Part shown: one piece after another, positions 29,667-40,285 of the stretch | Layout: each line of letters starts with the position of its first letter | Position numbering within the stretch: the first letter of the stretch is position 1 | Assembly (NCBI RefSeq): GCF_000759835.1 | Contig: NZ_BBNB01000001.1 | Coordinates: 620,001 to 684,000 of the forward strand | Length of the DNA: 64,000 nucleotides | Reading direction: 5' to 3' | Source of the DNA: Citrobacter sedlakii NBRC 105722 | GTDB lineage: Bacteria > Pseudomonadota > Gammaproteobacteria > Enterobacterales > Enterobacteriaceae | Translations under genes and position numbers: made by a program | Notes under the pieces: model-generated | What the model was told of the DNA's origin: nothing | Databases searched by the model: none | Seen by the model: the letters and a program-made list of their open reading frames with translations, nothing else

Positions 29667-29702
29667 AAAAAAGCCCGCTTTTAGCGGGCTTTTTGCTTTT
29701 TC
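29667..29702 (+). terminator. Terminator of tRNA-Asn copy 4
   Basis: AAGCCCGCT-TTT-AGCGGGCTT and a T-rich tail, in the 60-bp gap between the tRNA and convergent ldtA. Confidence 0.9.
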
Positions 29703-29721
29703 CGTTTTCGTCTGTTTAGCT

Positions 29722-30654
29722 TCAGATACCGACGTGTTCGTGAGTGATCTTCACCGGCATACCTGAGCGGCGTTCAAGCGTCTCGCTGACCCGATGTACA
29801 TCCACGCCCTCGCCCGCCATAAAGGTGCGCATAACAGGGGTGACAGGCAGCGGAACTTTTTTGTCAGACTCGAATTCCACACGATTACGCGAAAGCGGTT
29901 CATGCACCTCAACCCAACGGCTACCATCCGGTTCAGCCGTCATTTTTATCGGCTGATCGATAATTTGTACCCGTGTGCCAACCGGAACATTATCAAACAG
30001 ATACTTAATATCGTCATTACGTAAGCGAATGCAGCCCTGACTCACGCGCAGACCAATACCGAAATTCGCATTTGTGCCATGAATGGCATACAGCTTACCG
30101 ATATAGATCGCATACAGCCCCATCGGATTGTCCGGCCCGGCTGGCACGAACGCTGGCAGCGTTTCCCCTCGTTTTGCGTATTCGCGCCGGGTATTCGCCG
30201 TCGGCGTCCAGCTCGGCGCTTCCTGCTTACGCTGAACGGTGGTCACCCAATTACGCGGCGTCTCACGTCCCGCCTGACCAATGCCAATCGGAAAGACTTC
30301 AACCGTATTGCTGTCCTGCGGATAATAGTACAGCCGCATTTCCGCAACGTTAACCACAATCCCCTGACGCACCGTGGCGGGCAGAATGAGCTGCTGCGGC
30401 ACCACCAGCGTAGAGCCAGACGTCGGCAGGAAGACGTCAACATCCGGATTCGCTTCCAGCATGTTGCTTAAGCCCTGTCCATACTGAGCGGCAAACGCCT
30501 CCAACGGTTGGATATTATTCTCCGGCACCGTTATCGTCAGCGGTGTGCCCACCAGTCTGCTGCCTTCCGGCGGCAACGGATAAGTCACCGCCAGCGCGCT
30601 CTGCCCGGCCAGCAGCAGTAATAACGAACAGACGCCTTTCACTCGAGGTCTCAT
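29722..30654 (-). CDS. ldtA: L,D-transpeptidase LdtA (ErfK)
   Basis: LdtA anchors Braun lipoprotein to peptidoglycan diaminopimelate in the periplasm. The ATG at 30654 gives 310 residues, the E. coli length. A signal peptide ([20 protein letters not shown], cut near LAVTYPL) precedes a LysM-like segment and the YkuD catalytic domain with HGTN and [11 protein letters not shown]; the nucleophile is Cys208. It lies just downstream of the cob operon terminator on the same strand and is not part of B12 synthesis. Confidence 0.95.
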   Translation of the reverse strand: MRPRVKGVCSLLLLLAGQSALAVTYPLPPEGSRLVGTPLTITVPENNIQPLEAFAAQYGQGLSNMLEANPDVDVFLPTSGSTLVVPQQLILPATVRQGIVVNVAEMRLYYYPQDSNTVEVFPIGIGQAGRETPRNWVTTVQRKQEAPSWTPTANTRREYAKRGETLPAFVPAGPDNPMGLYAIYIGKLYAIHGTNANFGIGLRVSQGCIRLRNDDIKYLFDNVPVGTRVQIIDQPIKMTAEPDGSRWVEVHEPLSRNRVEFESDKKVPLPVTPVMRTFMAGEGVDVHRVSETLERRSGMPVKITHEHVGI

Positions 30655-30802
30655 TTCCCTTTCCTCAATCACGACAGATATCGGGAAATTATAGCTTTTA
30701 TAACTGTATTATCTAATTCCTGGTGATCCCGCACGGCCAGCGCCCCGATACAAAAGTACAGAATCTTTGCGATATGGCTCGCGGGCGGGTTTTGTTGATC
30801 GA

Positions 30803-30838
30803 CATAAGAAAGGCCTGACACCACGAGATGTTCAGGCC
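30803..30838 (-). terminator. Terminator of the cbi-cob operon
   Basis: The minus strand forms GGCCTGA...TCAGGCC (30812-30838) followed by TTTCTTAT, 29 bp after the cobT stop. It separates the operon from ldtA. Confidence 0.8.
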
Positions 30839-30867
30839 GGAGAACGTCAATGCTGGCGCAGGGCAGA

Positions 30868-31926
30868 TTATCTGCCGTCGGGTAAAACAATATTGCTGGC
30901 AGCTAACTGTCCCATATTGCTGTACATCGCGCAGGCAGCTTCGACAATCGGCATCGCCAGCGCCGCGCCGCTGCCTTCGCCCAGCCGCATTCCCATATTA
31001 AGATAAGGTTCCAGCTCCAGATGCCCCAGTGCTATCCGCGCCCCCTTTTCAGCCGAAAAATGCGAAGGGATCAGATAGGGCTTACTCTGTGGGGCGATCT
31101 GGCAAACAGCCAGCGCGGCGGAATAGGAAAGGAAGCCGTCCAGCAGCACCGGTAATCCACAGGACGCCGCCCCCAACATCACTCCCGCCATACCGACCAG
31201 GTCAAAGCCGCCGACTTTGGCTAATACGTCGATGCCATCTCGCGGATCGGGCTGATTAACGGCAATGGCGCGGCGAACCACCGCCACCTTATTGCCAATG
31301 CGCGAAAGCGGCAAATTCGCGCCAATGCCCACCACAGCTTCGGCCTCGCTACCTGTTATCACGCTGACAATCGCCGCGGCAGGCGTGGTGTTTGCCATTC
31401 CCAGTTCGCCGACGCCAAATAAGGTCACGCCGTTTTGCGCCAGCTCCCGAGTGTAACGAATCACCTCCAACAACAGTTCCTCTGCCTGGCCGCGACTCAT
31501 TGCCGGGCCGCTGGCGATGTTGCCGCATCCGCGCGCCACGCGCATATTTACCACGCCGGGGATCGGGTCGGCGTCAATGCCCACGTCAATCACATGTACC
31601 TTCGCCCCTGCCTGCGCCGCCAGCACACACACGCCCGTGGTACCCCGCGTCATATTAGCAGCCTGAATAGCGGTCACCGCTTTTGGCGAAACCGCCACCC
31701 CTTCGTCCCATACACCATGATCGGCACACATCACCAGCATCGCTTTATCCGCGACGTGCGGTACGCCCTTCAGGCCTGGCATTCCCGCCAGTTGCACAGC
31801 GAGGGACTCCAGGCGACCAAGGCTGCCCGGCGGCTTAAGCAGGCCATCGATATGCTGCTGGGCACGCGCCATTGCATCACGGTCTGTCGGCGGAATGTGG
31901 TGAAGTAAAGAGGTTAAGGTCTGCAT
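30868..31926 (-). CDS. cobT: Nicotinate-nucleotide:dimethylbenzimidazole phosphoribosyltransferase CobT
   Basis: CobT makes alpha-ribazole 5'-phosphate for the lower ligand of B12. The ATG at 31926 ([17 protein letters not shown]) gives 352 residues, close to the Salmonella enzyme. Conserved segments include [39 protein letters not shown] and the C-terminal [19 protein letters not shown] with the catalytic glutamate. It is the last gene of the operon, 25 bases after cobS. Confidence 0.96.
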   Translation of the reverse strand: MQTLTSLLHHIPPTDRDAMARAQQHIDGLLKPPGSLGRLESLAVQLAGMPGLKGVPHVADKAMLVMCADHGVWDEGVAVSPKAVTAIQAANMTRGTTGVCVLAAQAGAKVHVIDVGIDADPIPGVVNMRVARGCGNIASGPAMSRGQAEELLLEVIRYTRELAQNGVTLFGVGELGMANTTPAAAIVSVITGSEAEAVVGIGANLPLSRIGNKVAVVRRAIAVNQPDPRDGIDVLAKVGGFDLVGMAGVMLGAASCGLPVLLDGFLSYSAALAVCQIAPQSKPYLIPSHFSAEKGARIALGHLELEPYLNMGMRLGEGSGAALAMPIVEAACAMYSNMGQLAASNIVLPDGR

Positions 31927-31951
31927 AAGGGTTCTCGTTATGTTGGCTGAC

Positions 31952-32695
31952 TCACAGCAGAGCCAGCAGGAAGACCAGCTCACCCAGTTCGATGGCTGCC
32001 CCAAGCGTGTCGCCGGTTTGCCCGCCCAGCGTGCGTTTCAACAGTTGTCCAAGCAGGAAAATAGCTGCGGCAGCCACAATCATTGCCCCAACGCCGTGCA
32101 TTCCCGGGAGCAGAACAGCGGCAAAAATCACTGACAGGCCGAGAGTGATACAGGTCTGGGTCCCGGTGACGTGGCCGATAAACACATTCCCCAGGCCTTC
32201 TTCCCGGGCATAGCGGTGGCGGTACATCAGCAGAACGGCTAAACCTCGTCCCACCGCACAGGCCGCCGCCAGCGCCGCCAGCATCGGCGTGCCCCGTAGC
32301 GCCAGCTCACTGACCACCAGCACTTTCGCCAGCAGAACAAAAATCAGCGCCAGCCCGCCGTGGGTGCCGAGGCGGCTGTCACGCATGATCTCCAGCATCC
32401 GCTCGCGGCTGCGCGCGGAGAAAACGCCGTCACAGGTATCCGCCAGACCGTCAAGATGAAAGCCGCCGGTCATCAACGCCAGCGCTAACACGCTGAACAG
32501 CGCCGCCAACGGAATACCGCACCAATTCTCAAACAGCAAAAACACCGCACCGCTCAGTCCCCCAAGCAACAGGCCAATGACCGGGAAGGTGATAATCCCG
32601 CGCGAATAGTGCTCAAACTCCAGCCCTGACGACCAGCGCGCCGGAACCGGTAAACGGGTGATAAAAGAGAGCATCGCCCAGAACAACTTACTCAT
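31952..32695 (-). CDS. cobS: Adenosylcobinamide-GDP ribazoletransferase (cobalamin synthase) CobS
   Basis: CobS is the polytopic inner-membrane enzyme joining AdoCbi-GDP with alpha-ribazole (phosphate). The 247-residue product starts [20 protein letters not shown], has multiple membrane helices and the acidic motif [16 protein letters not shown]. It overlaps cobU by 4 bases. Confidence 0.96.
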   Translation of the reverse strand: MSKLFWAMLSFITRLPVPARWSSGLEFEHYSRGIITFPVIGLLLGGLSGAVFLLFENWCGIPLAALFSVLALALMTGGFHLDGLADTCDGVFSARSRERMLEIMRDSRLGTHGGLALIFVLLAKVLVVSELALRGTPMLAALAAACAVGRGLAVLLMYRHRYAREEGLGNVFIGHVTGTQTCITLGLSVIFAAVLLPGMHGVGAMIVAAAAIFLLGQLLKRTLGGQTGDTLGAAIELGELVFLLALL

Positions 32696-33234
32696 TTAAT
32701 TTTGACTCCAATGCCTGATACCACCAGCCAGACTTCATCCGCCGCAGCCGCAAGACGCTGATTAACGCGCCCGGCAATATCCCGAAAATGGCGCGCCAGC
32801 CGGTTTTCCGGAACGATCCCCATCCCCACTTCGTTCGTTACCAGCACAACCGTTGCCGGTGAGCGCTGACAGGCGCTAATGAGCGTCTGGATCTCCGCGT
32901 CAATCGCCTTTTCCAGCGCGGCATAATCCCAGCCGTCGGGATCGCTGTCGCCGCCACAGGCAAAAAGCAGATTGGTGACCATGGTCGTAATGCACTCCAG
33001 CAAAATAGCGTCGTCAGGCGCGTTATCTGCGCCAATCAGCTCATCCAGACGCTGCCAGCGTTCGGCCGTACGCCAGTGCGCTGGACGCCCGTCGCGATGA
33101 TGCTGAATGCGAGCCGCCATCTCCTCGTCAACGATTTGCGAGGTGGCGATGTACAATACGTGGGGGCATTCGGCGATCAAGGCTTCCGCATGACGGCTTT
33201 TCCCGCTGCGCGCGCCGCCGGTGACGAGAATCAT
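32692..33234 (-). CDS. cobU: Adenosylcobinamide kinase/guanylyltransferase CobU
   Basis: CobU phosphorylates adenosylcobinamide and transfers GMP to it. The 180-residue product begins [19 protein letters not shown] with a P-loop at residues 6-13; the guanylylated His lies in the [14 protein letters not shown] region. It overlaps cbiP and cobS by 4 bases on either side, so the last steps are translationally coupled. Confidence 0.96.
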   Translation of the reverse strand: MILVTGGARSGKSRHAEALIAECPHVLYIATSQIVDEEMAARIQHHRDGRPAHWRTAERWQRLDELIGADNAPDDAILLECITTMVTNLLFACGGDSDPDGWDYAALEKAIDAEIQTLISACQRSPATVVLVTNEVGMGIVPENRLARHFRDIAGRVNQRLAAAADEVWLVVSGIGVKIK

Positions 33235-34751
33235 ACGGGCTCCTGATGGTTTTGCATGATGGTATAGATTTTCTCAATATCGATGTGTTGCCGCATCGCA
33301 TCCGCCAGCAGATCAAACTGCTGCGATTTATATTGCGCGTACTGAAAGGTGGAATCCAGCGGTTCCAGCCCTTTACGCACACGCAACCCATTAATCAGCG
33401 CGCGGGTAAAATCATCGCTGTCAAAAAGGCCGTGCAGGTATGTGCCAAACGCCAGCCCGTCAGCGGTTACTGCGCCATCCGCCACGTGCTCCCCGTTCTT
33501 ATGCAGTTGCATCACCGGCTGGCTGTCTCCGGTCAGCGTCGTTTCGCCCATATGAATTTCATAACCGCGCACCGGCAGCCCCGCCGCTGCTGACAGCCAC
33601 CCGGGCAGCGAGGCCGACAGTGTCGCATCCACCTGGGTGGTGGTTTTATGCCAGGCAAAATGGGTCACAGTGCCAAGCAGTCCCAGCCCCGGAAGGGTGC
33701 CCAGCCCCGACTCCACCTCGTCAATTATGCTTTCCCCAAGCATCTGGTAACCGCCGCAGATCCCGAAGACCGGTACATTTCTCCGGTGCGCCTGCATCAC
33801 CGCGTGCGCCATGCCGCTTTCCCGCAACCACACTAAATCGCCGAGCGTATTTTTGCTGCCAGGCAGGATCAGCAAGTCAGCATCAGCCAGTTCCTCCGGC
33901 TGACGAACGTAGCGCACTCTGACGTCCGGCTGCGCCGCCAGCGCATTAAAATCGGTAAAATTGGAGATGTGCGGTACCTGAATCACCGCAATGTTGATGT
34001 CGCGTCTGTCGGTACGCAGATACTTTCCTTTTTGCAGCGCCACACCGTCCTCATCTTCAAGATCGACATCCAGCCATGGCATCACGCCCAGCACAGGGAC
34101 GCCGGTCAGGTTTTCGATCTGCTCAATGCCGGAATAAAGTAGCGCCACATCGCCGCGAAATTTATTAATGATCACCCCTTTCACCCGCGCGCGCTCATGT
34201 TCGCGCAGCAGCGCCAGCGTGCCAAAGATTGAGGCGAAAACCCCGCCCCGGTCGATATCCGCAACAAGGATCACCGGGCACTTCGCCATCTCCGCCATGC
34301 CCATATTGACGATATCCCGGTCACGGAGATTAATTTCCGCCGGACTGCCCGCGCCTTCTAACACCAGGACGTCGAATTCCTGCGCCAGACTGGTATACAC
34401 CGAGAGGATCTGCTCGCGCAGGCGCGGTTTATAGTCGTGATAGCTTACGGCATCCATGTCAGTCGCCACCTGCCCCATCAACACTATCTGGGCCTTGCGA
34501 TCGCTGGTCGGTTTTAACAGCACCGGGTTCATCCGTACATCAGGGGAAATGCCAGCAGCTTCCGCCTGGAAAATTTGCGCGCGGCCCATCTCTTTACCGT
34601 CCGGCGTGATGCCGGAATTAAGCGCCATATTCTGCGATTTAAACGGCGCGGCGCGCAGACCGTCCTGATAAAAGATGCGGCACAGTCCCGCTACCAGCAC
34701 GCTTTTACCGACGTCAGACGCCGTCCCCTGCAACATAATCGCCTGCGTCAT
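33231..34751 (-). CDS. cbiP: Cobyric acid synthase CbiP
   Basis: CbiP amidates the b, d, e and g carboxylates of adenosylcobyrinic acid a,c-diamide using glutamine. The 506-residue product has an N-terminal ATP-binding domain ([19 protein letters not shown]) and a C-terminal class I glutamine-amidotransferase-like domain with the nucleophile Cys in [11 protein letters not shown]. It overlaps cbiO and cobU by 4 bases each. Confidence 0.96.
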   Translation of the reverse strand: MTQAIMLQGTASDVGKSVLVAGLCRIFYQDGLRAAPFKSQNMALNSGITPDGKEMGRAQIFQAEAAGISPDVRMNPVLLKPTSDRKAQIVLMGQVATDMDAVSYHDYKPRLREQILSVYTSLAQEFDVLVLEGAGSPAEINLRDRDIVNMGMAEMAKCPVILVADIDRGGVFASIFGTLALLREHERARVKGVIINKFRGDVALLYSGIEQIENLTGVPVLGVMPWLDVDLEDEDGVALQKGKYLRTDRRDINIAVIQVPHISNFTDFNALAAQPDVRVRYVRQPEELADADLLILPGSKNTLGDLVWLRESGMAHAVMQAHRRNVPVFGICGGYQMLGESIIDEVESGLGTLPGLGLLGTVTHFAWHKTTTQVDATLSASLPGWLSAAAGLPVRGYEIHMGETTLTGDSQPVMQLHKNGEHVADGAVTADGLAFGTYLHGLFDSDDFTRALINGLRVRKGLEPLDSTFQYAQYKSQQFDLLADAMRQHIDIEKIYTIMQNHQEPV

Positions 34752-35572
34752 GACGCCTCCTTGATGGAATGAAAAGTGTGTTGCCGCATGCGGCTAAAAA
34801 ATTCATCTTCGGTTTTGCACAGCGGCAGCCCCAACTGCGCATGCAGTTTGACCAGCCAGGGCGGGGTTAATCCGGCGAGTTCAATTAACGCGCTTTGGGC
34901 AAAAACGTCGCCCGGCGCACCGTACGCCAGCACTTCACCACGGTTAAGCACATAGACGGCATCGCTAACTTCATAAATGAGATCGATATCATGACTGGAA
35001 ATTACCACGTGATTCCCCTGCGCCACGATACGTTTAATGATGGCGATCATCTGGCGACGACCAGAGGGATCCAGCCCCGCCGTCGGCTCATCCAGCAACA
35101 GATATTTCGCGCGCAGCACCAGTGCTCCGGCGATTGCCACGCGCTTCTTCTGCCCGTGGCTTAAACACTGGATCGGCTGCTGGCGAAAATGCCGGGCATC
35201 CACCAACGTTAGCGCATCATCAACCCGGCGGGCGATCTCATCTTCCGCGACGCCAAGATTACGCAGGCTGAAGGCGATATCGCTGTCGATATCGGTATAA
35301 AAGATTTGTTGATCGGGGTCCTGAAACACTGTCGCCACCTGCTGACGCAGCGCCAGCAGGCCGCGTTTGCTGTAGTCCAGCGGTTTCCCCTGCCAAAGTA
35401 CCGCCCCCTGCTGCGGCCGCAGCAGGCCGCTCAGGTTCATGAATAACGTCGATTTCCCGCAGCCGTTCGCCCCCACCAGCCCGGTGACAGCGTGTGCTGA
35501 AAAATCCAGCGTCAGTCCTTTAAGTACCTGCGTTTCCTGGTAGCGAAACCAGAGATCGGCGGTGGCAAGCAT
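34748..35572 (-). CDS. cbiO: Cobalt ECF transporter ATPase CbiO
   Basis: CbiO is the ABC ATPase that powers the CbiMNQO cobalt importer. The 274-residue product carries Walker [10 protein letters not shown], signature [13 protein letters not shown], Walker [14 protein letters not shown] and the switch histidine in VVISSHD. It follows cbiQ after 8 bases and overlaps cbiP by 4. Confidence 0.96.
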   Translation of the reverse strand: MLATADLWFRYQETQVLKGLTLDFSAHAVTGLVGANGCGKSTLFMNLSGLLRPQQGAVLWQGKPLDYSKRGLLALRQQVATVFQDPDQQIFYTDIDSDIAFSLRNLGVAEDEIARRVDDALTLVDARHFRQQPIQCLSHGQKKRVAIAGALVLRAKYLLLDEPTAGLDPSGRRQMIAIIKRIVAQGNHVVISSHDIDLIYEVSDAVYVLNRGEVLAYGAPGDVFAQSALIELAGLTPPWLVKLHAQLGLPLCKTEDEFFSRMRQHTFHSIKEAS

Positions 35573-35580
35573 GTGATTCC

Positions 35581-36258
35581 TTACAGGTGAAAATCACCCT
35601 GATACAGTTTGATATCCAGCGTCGCAGTCATTTGCTGATAACGAATCAGCACCCGGGTAAACAGTAACCCCACCAGCATCGCCAGCGAACGGTAGCCTTT
35701 TGGCAAACTTTTATAACCAAAACGCAGCGTTTGCGCGCGATGAATCGCCAGCGCTTCGTCTAACAGAATAAAAATGAAGCGCCAGGTCAGAAGGATCTGC
35801 TCGGTCAGCAGGCGGGGGACATGCGCCCGCCTGAGTAACGTGATCAACTGGGGAAACGGCAGATTCAGCACCAGCCAGAAGGTAGCGGCCAGCGCAGCCA
35901 GGCTGCGCCAGAACGTCTCATTCGCCGTCTGTAAGCCCTGGGCGCTGACCCCGAGCCAGAAGTCGCCAACCGGAAACGCCGCCAGCAACGTCTGCGGATC
36001 GCGGCTAATGCTGAGGAGAATGGTAATCACGCCCACCGCTAAAAAACCAAACGGCAGCGCCATCCAGCGACACCAACGGCCAAACGAAATACGCAGCAGC
36101 CAGCAGGTTAAACCGGCTATCAGCGCCAGTTCAATACCCTGCCCCCAGGGCGGCAGGGTAAAGGCCAGCACCATCATCAGCAACCAGAACACAAACTTAC
36201 GCTCCGGGGCTATATGAAGCCAACGGCTTTGGTAGCTTAGTCTGTCAAGCCCGGTCAT
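35581..36258 (-). CDS. cbiQ: Cobalt ECF transporter transmembrane protein CbiQ
   Basis: CbiQ is the T-component scaffold of the cobalt importer. The ATG at 36258 (MTGLDRLSYQSRWLHIAP) gives 225 residues, the Salmonella length; an upstream start at 36288 lies in cbiN. Several membrane helices surround a long cytoplasmic coupling segment with AIHRAQTLRFGYKSL, resembling the Ala-Arg motif that contacts CbiO. It overlaps cbiN by 14 bases. Confidence 0.95.
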   Translation of the reverse strand: MTGLDRLSYQSRWLHIAPERKFVFWLLMMVLAFTLPPWGQGIELALIAGLTCWLLRISFGRWCRWMALPFGFLAVGVITILLSISRDPQTLLAAFPVGDFWLGVSAQGLQTANETFWRSLAALAATFWLVLNLPFPQLITLLRRAHVPRLLTEQILLTWRFIFILLDEALAIHRAQTLRFGYKSLPKGYRSLAMLVGLLFTRVLIRYQQMTATLDIKLYQGDFHL

Positions 36259-36526
36259 CACGGCGTTGTCTGCCTTTGGTATAACCAAGAATATAGAAAA
36301 TCACCGCCGCGCCAAGTGACCCCTGCAACGTAAACAGCAGGCTTTCAATTTCACCGCTGGCCGGCTCGTACAGCGGCTGGAACCACGGCTCGTAGTGCGG
36401 CGCGACGACCTGAATCTGGCTTTCCGCTTCGCCATCCGAGCCGCCGTATTCTCCGCCGTGGTTGATAAAAAACGGCAGAATAACGAGGGCAACGACCATC
36501 GCCAGCAGTATCAGCGTCTTTTTCAT
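36245..36526 (-). CDS. cbiN: Cobalt ECF transporter accessory protein CbiN
   Basis: CbiN is a small two-helix protein needed for metal loading of CbiM. The 93-residue product has helices at each end (LILLAMVVALVILPFFI and FTLQGSLGAAVIFYILGYTK) separated by an acidic periplasmic loop. It starts 1 base after cbiM ends. Confidence 0.95.
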   Translation of the reverse strand: MKKTLILLAMVVALVILPFFINHGGEYGGSDGEAESQIQVVAPHYEPWFQPLYEPASGEIESLLFTLQGSLGAAVIFYILGYTKGRQRRDDRA

Positions 36527-36527
36527 C

Positions 36528-37265
36528 TTAATGTCCTTGTGCGGTTATGAGTTGCCGTTTCGTCAACTGGTCATAAATCATGACGGTCAACAGCCCTTCA
36601 GCGATAGCAATCGGGATTTGCGTCAGGCAGAAAATCCCCATGAATTTAATGACCGATCCGGTTGCCCCCGCCTGCGGATCCGGGAAAGCCACGCCAAGCT
36701 GGACCGACGTGACAAAATACGTCACCAGATCCGCCAGCATGGCGCAAAGAAAGACGCAGACATCACGACGCAGCCCGGCGCGACAGGCCATTTTCCACAC
36801 CAGATAGCCAACAGCCGGGCCAATCACCGCCATCGACATGCCGTTTGCGCCGAGCGTCGTCAGGCCGCCGTGCGCCAGCAGCAGCGCCTGGAACAGCAGC
36901 ACGATGGCGCCAAGCACGGCTACCACCCCCGGACCAAAGAGGATCACCGCCAGCCCGACGCCGGTAGGATGAGAACAACTGCCCGTCACAGAGGGGATCT
37001 TCAGTGCGGACAGCACAAAAATAAACGCGCCGCACAGCGCCAACAGAACCTTCTGATGACTGTCTTCCATCACAATCTGACGCAGGCGCACCAGCCCGTA
37101 CCACAGACACGGTAAAAACAGCAGCCACCAGGCGAGCGCCCACATCGGCGGTAAAAAGCCTTCCATAATATGCATCGCGAACGCCTGCTCGGGCACGAGC
37201 ATCAGCAATAGCGCCGCAGCCAGACCACTGAATGACAGCTTTTTCAGCTGTTGTTCACGTTTCAT
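36528..37265 (-). CDS. cbiM: Cobalt ECF transporter substrate-binding protein CbiM
   Basis: CbiM is the S-component that captures Co2+. The ATG at 37265 ([14 protein letters not shown]) gives 245 residues. A signal peptide ending AFA exposes the mature N-terminus [13 protein letters not shown], whose Met and His chelate cobalt; the conserved [20 protein letters not shown] loop supplies further ligands. It overlaps cbiL by 4 bases. Confidence 0.96.
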   Translation of the reverse strand: MKREQQLKKLSFSGLAAALLLMLVPEQAFAMHIMEGFLPPMWALAWWLLFLPCLWYGLVRLRQIVMEDSHQKVLLALCGAFIFVLSALKIPSVTGSCSHPTGVGLAVILFGPGVVAVLGAIVLLFQALLLAHGGLTTLGANGMSMAVIGPAVGYLVWKMACRAGLRRDVCVFLCAMLADLVTYFVTSVQLGVAFPDPQAGATGSVIKFMGIFCLTQIPIAIAEGLLTVMIYDQLTKRQLITAQGH

Positions 37266-37975
37266 TGTGCATTCTCCCACTGTTTGTTGACCAGAATGGT
37301 CGAGAAATAAGGCAACGGCTGGTCGTCGTTAACCTCATTGAGATGTCGCCAACACTGTTCGCCAGGCAGGGTGGCTTCCGACATCATCAGCGCGCACTCC
37401 AGCAACCCGGCCTGCTTCAGTAGCGCCTTAATGCGTGCGAAGCGACCATATACCTTCATCAGTACCAGGCTGTCATGCTGATGTAAGGCGCGGAGAATGT
37501 CCGCTTCCGGCGCCGTGCACGAAACTACCGCCAGCGACTGCTGCTCCATCGCCAGCGGGGTTTTCGACCGCGCGGCGATGGCGGCGAATGACGTGACGCC
37601 GGGAACAATGTCGAGCCAGTCCGGGCAGCCGATGCGCTGGAGTAAAAAGACCCAGGTGCTGAACAGCATAGCGTCGCCAAGGGTAATGAAACCCACCTGT
37701 TTTCCGGCGGTCACCGCCTGAACCAGCGCGGCGGCGACGTCGTCCCAGACCGCCTCTTTTTCCGCGCTGTCCGCGCTCATGGGAAAGTGACAACAGCGGA
37801 TTTCAGTTTTCGCGCCGACATATTCGCGAACAATGGAAAGCGCCAGGCTGTCACCGCCCTTCCGCCCCGCCGGAGCATAGAGGATATCCAGCGACCCCAG
37901 AATACGGGCGGCGCGAACGGTAATCAGATCCGCGGCGCCCGGCCCGGTGCTCAGCGCGTAAAGTTTTCCGCTCAT
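37262..37975 (-). CDS. cbiL: Cobalt-precorrin-2 C20-methyltransferase CbiL
   Basis: CbiL methylates C20 of cobalt-factor II/precorrin-2 with SAM. The ATG at 37975 gives [20 protein letters not shown] and 237 residues, the Salmonella length; the open frame upstream lies inside cbiK. The tetrapyrrole-methylase GxGPG-type motif (STGPGAAD) and the GDAMLFSTW loop are present. It is coupled to cbiK and cbiM by 4-base overlaps. Confidence 0.96.
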   Translation of the reverse strand: MSGKLYALSTGPGAADLITVRAARILGSLDILYAPAGRKGGDSLALSIVREYVGAKTEIRCCHFPMSADSAEKEAVWDDVAAALVQAVTAGKQVGFITLGDAMLFSTWVFLLQRIGCPDWLDIVPGVTSFAAIAARSKTPLAMEQQSLAVVSCTAPEADILRALHQHDSLVLMKVYGRFARIKALLKQAGLLECALMMSEATLPGEQCWRHLNEVNDDQPLPYFSTILVNKQWENAQ

Positions 37976-38766
37976 GCCGCCGCCTCCATCGCCATGTTCA
38001 GCGCCTGCTGCAGATGCGCGACAAACATCGCACGTACCGCCGGATTTTCGCCAAGTCCACTCAGCCACGGTGTCGCCGGGATACCGGCCGCATTGAACAG
38101 GGTTTTCCATGAACCCTCTTCGTCAGAAGCCATGTCGTTAATCGCATGGTCCCCCGCCACCAGCATCAGCGGCATGAGATGAACGGCACGGATGCCTTCT
38201 TTACGCAGACTGTCGATCAGCACCCCCACTTCCGGATAGCTTTCTACCGCGCCGACACGGGCCGGAAACCCCTGCGCGGTCATCATATGGTCAAGGCAGG
38301 CATAGGCGGCAAAGGCATGATGACTGGCGCCGTGGCCCATAAATACCACCTTTTCACCCTCGCCCAGCGTGGGCATCTGCTGCTGCAAGGCGCACATCAA
38401 CTGCGTGTAGTCGTCATGACTGCTCAGCAGCGGCACCCCCAGCGTCAGACGGGAAAACAGTGGCCGCATCGTCTGCACTTCGCGAACAATTTTCTCGTAT
38501 TCGTCGCCGTTAATAATGTGCAGCGACTGAATCGCCACGTCCTGATAGCCCTGTTCGGCAAGCTTTTGCAGCGCCTGCAACGGCGTGTCGATGTCGATGC
38601 CGTCCCGCTGGCGCAATTTGCGAATAATCATTCCCGAGGTAAACGCGCGAAACAGATCCCGATCGGGACAACTTGCGGCAAGATCGCGTTCGCAGGAGAC
38701 AATGTTTTTCTCGCAAGTATCGTGATAGCTGGTGCCAAAGCTGACCACCAGAAGCGCTTTTTTCAT
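37972..38766 (-). CDS. cbiK: Anaerobic sirohydrochlorin cobaltochelatase CbiK
   Basis: CbiK inserts Co2+ into sirohydrochlorin without ATP. The 264-residue product starts MKKALLVVSFGTSYHDTCEK. The two catalytic histidines of class II chelatases lie in VVFMGHGASHHAFAAYACLD and MLVAGDHAINDMASDEEGSW. It overlaps both neighbours by 4 bases. Confidence 0.96.
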   Translation of the reverse strand: MKKALLVVSFGTSYHDTCEKNIVSCERDLAASCPDRDLFRAFTSGMIIRKLRQRDGIDIDTPLQALQKLAEQGYQDVAIQSLHIINGDEYEKIVREVQTMRPLFSRLTLGVPLLSSHDDYTQLMCALQQQMPTLGEGEKVVFMGHGASHHAFAAYACLDHMMTAQGFPARVGAVESYPEVGVLIDSLRKEGIRAVHLMPLMLVAGDHAINDMASDEEGSWKTLFNAAGIPATPWLSGLGENPAVRAMFVAHLQQALNMAMEAAA

Positions 38767-39563
38767 TGTATGACTCCTTTAGCAGCGGCCAGCCAGCGTG
38801 ACAGACGCTGAGCAAATGCGGCCTGACTTTCCAGTAATTCTTCTCCCGTCACCAGCGGCGCCGGGCGGGTAATGACGATGCAAGGGATCCCTGCATCCAG
38901 ACAGGGTTGAACTTTTTCCTGATACCCCCCCTCAGCGCCTGAGGCTTTGGTTATCACGACGTCAGCCTGACACTGGCGGTAAAATGCGGCGTTAAACTCT
39001 GCGCTGAATGGACCACAAAGCGCGAATATTTCCCCGACGCCAAAGCCAAGTTCTGCGCATTGCGCTATCACTTCAGGCACCGGCAGTACCCGGGCAAGCA
39101 GGGTTTTCTCCGGTAACCCCGTACGCCAGTTCGCCAAATCTTTACTGCCGGTCGTCAGCAAAACGCGCTCGCCCAGCCGTCCTGCCACTTCACAGGCGCC
39201 GGCGATACTGTTTACGGTGTAAAGCAGCGGATGCGTTAAGTCACGGAGCTGTTCGGGACGCTGATAGCGACTGAGCAAGACGCCAGCCTGCTCGCAGGCG
39301 CGCATGATGTTGCGGCTCACTATTTCGGCATACGGATGAGAAGCGTCTATCACCCAGCGCGTGCCGTTTTCCTTCAGCCAGTTGACCATCTGTTCCTGCT
39401 CCAGCCGTCCGCAGCGCACCTGACCTTTGATATCCCCCGCCAACTGTTTCCCGGTCGGTGTCGCCACAGACAGGGTGTACGCCACGTTGGCGGCATCCAG
39501 TTGCTGGCAGATCGCCCGGGCGTCACTGGTTCCCCCTACCACCAGCACCTCGCCGCCACTCAC
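38763..39563 (-). CDS. cbiJ: Cobalt-precorrin-6A reductase CbiJ
   Basis: CbiJ reduces the macrocycle of cobalt-precorrin-6A, expected with NADH/NADPH. The 266-residue product begins MSGGEVLVVGGTSDARAICQ with a glycine-rich nucleotide-binding start, then VIDASHPYAEIVSRNIMRAC typical of CobK/CbiJ. It overlaps cbiH and cbiK by 4 bases. Confidence 0.95.
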   Translation of the reverse strand: MSGGEVLVVGGTSDARAICQQLDAANVAYTLSVATPTGKQLAGDIKGQVRCGRLEQEQMVNWLKENGTRWVIDASHPYAEIVSRNIMRACEQAGVLLSRYQRPEQLRDLTHPLLYTVNSIAGACEVAGRLGERVLLTTGSKDLANWRTGLPEKTLLARVLPVPEVIAQCAELGFGVGEIFALCGPFSAEFNAAFYRQCQADVVITKASGAEGGYQEKVQPCLDAGIPCIVITRPAPLVTGEELLESQAAFAQRLSRWLAAAKGVIQ

Positions 39564-40285
39564 AGTGCGTAGCCCCTTGGCGTGATCATCAGCCCCTCCC
39601 GCACATAGGTGGCTTTGTTGCCCACAATCACCAGGCTGGTCATGTCCACCGGCGTAAAATCCATTTCACCGAGCGTGGTCAACCATTTCTCCTGTTTTTT
39701 GCGGCCCGCTGACTTCACGACCCCGACCGGCGTTTGCGCGCTTTTGCTGGCGGAAAGCAGTTCAAACGCCCGCGCCAGATGCCCCTCACGGCCCCGGCTG
39801 CGTGGGTTATAGAAGCAAATAACAAAGTCAGCTTCCCCGGCGGCGACGATGCGCTTTTCAATCACCTCCCACGGCGTAAGCAAGTCGCTCAGACTGATGT
39901 GGCAGAAATCATGCATCAGCGGCGCGCCAAGCAGCGAAGCAGCGGCAATGCTGGCGGTCATCCCGGGGATCAGACGCACCTCTACGTCCAGTTGCTGCTT
40001 GCTGACCAGTTCCAACACCAGTCCCGCCATGCCATAAATGCCCGCGTCGCCGCTACTGATCAGCGCCACATTATGTCCGGCCTGCGCCAGCTCAATCGCC
40101 GCCTGGCAGCGTTCAATCTCCTTGCACATTCCGGTTTTGATGACCTGCTTGTCGCCGGTAAAAGCTTTCACCAGATGGGTGTAGGTTTTGTAGCCGACGA
40201 CGATCTCCGCCGCCTGCAACGCCTCCACCGCTTCCATGGTCATCATGGCTTGTGAGCCAGGGCCGATTCCAATTACGCTTAACAT
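39560..40285 (-). CDS. cbiH: Cobalt-precorrin-3 C17-methyltransferase CbiH
   Basis: CbiH methylates C17 with ring contraction in the anaerobic route. The 241-residue product starts [20 protein letters not shown], showing the SAM-dependent tetrapyrrole methylase GIGPG motif, and has the SSGDAGIYGMAGLVLELV loop. It overlaps cbiG by one base and cbiJ by four. Confidence 0.96.
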   Translation of the reverse strand: MLSVIGIGPGSQAMMTMEAVEALQAAEIVVGYKTYTHLVKAFTGDKQVIKTGMCKEIERCQAAIELAQAGHNVALISSGDAGIYGMAGLVLELVSKQQLDVEVRLIPGMTASIAAASLLGAPLMHDFCHISLSDLLTPWEVIEKRIVAAGEADFVICFYNPRSRGREGHLARAFELLSASKSAQTPVGVVKSAGRKKQEKWLTTLGEMDFTPVDMTSLVIVGNKATYVREGLMITPRGYAL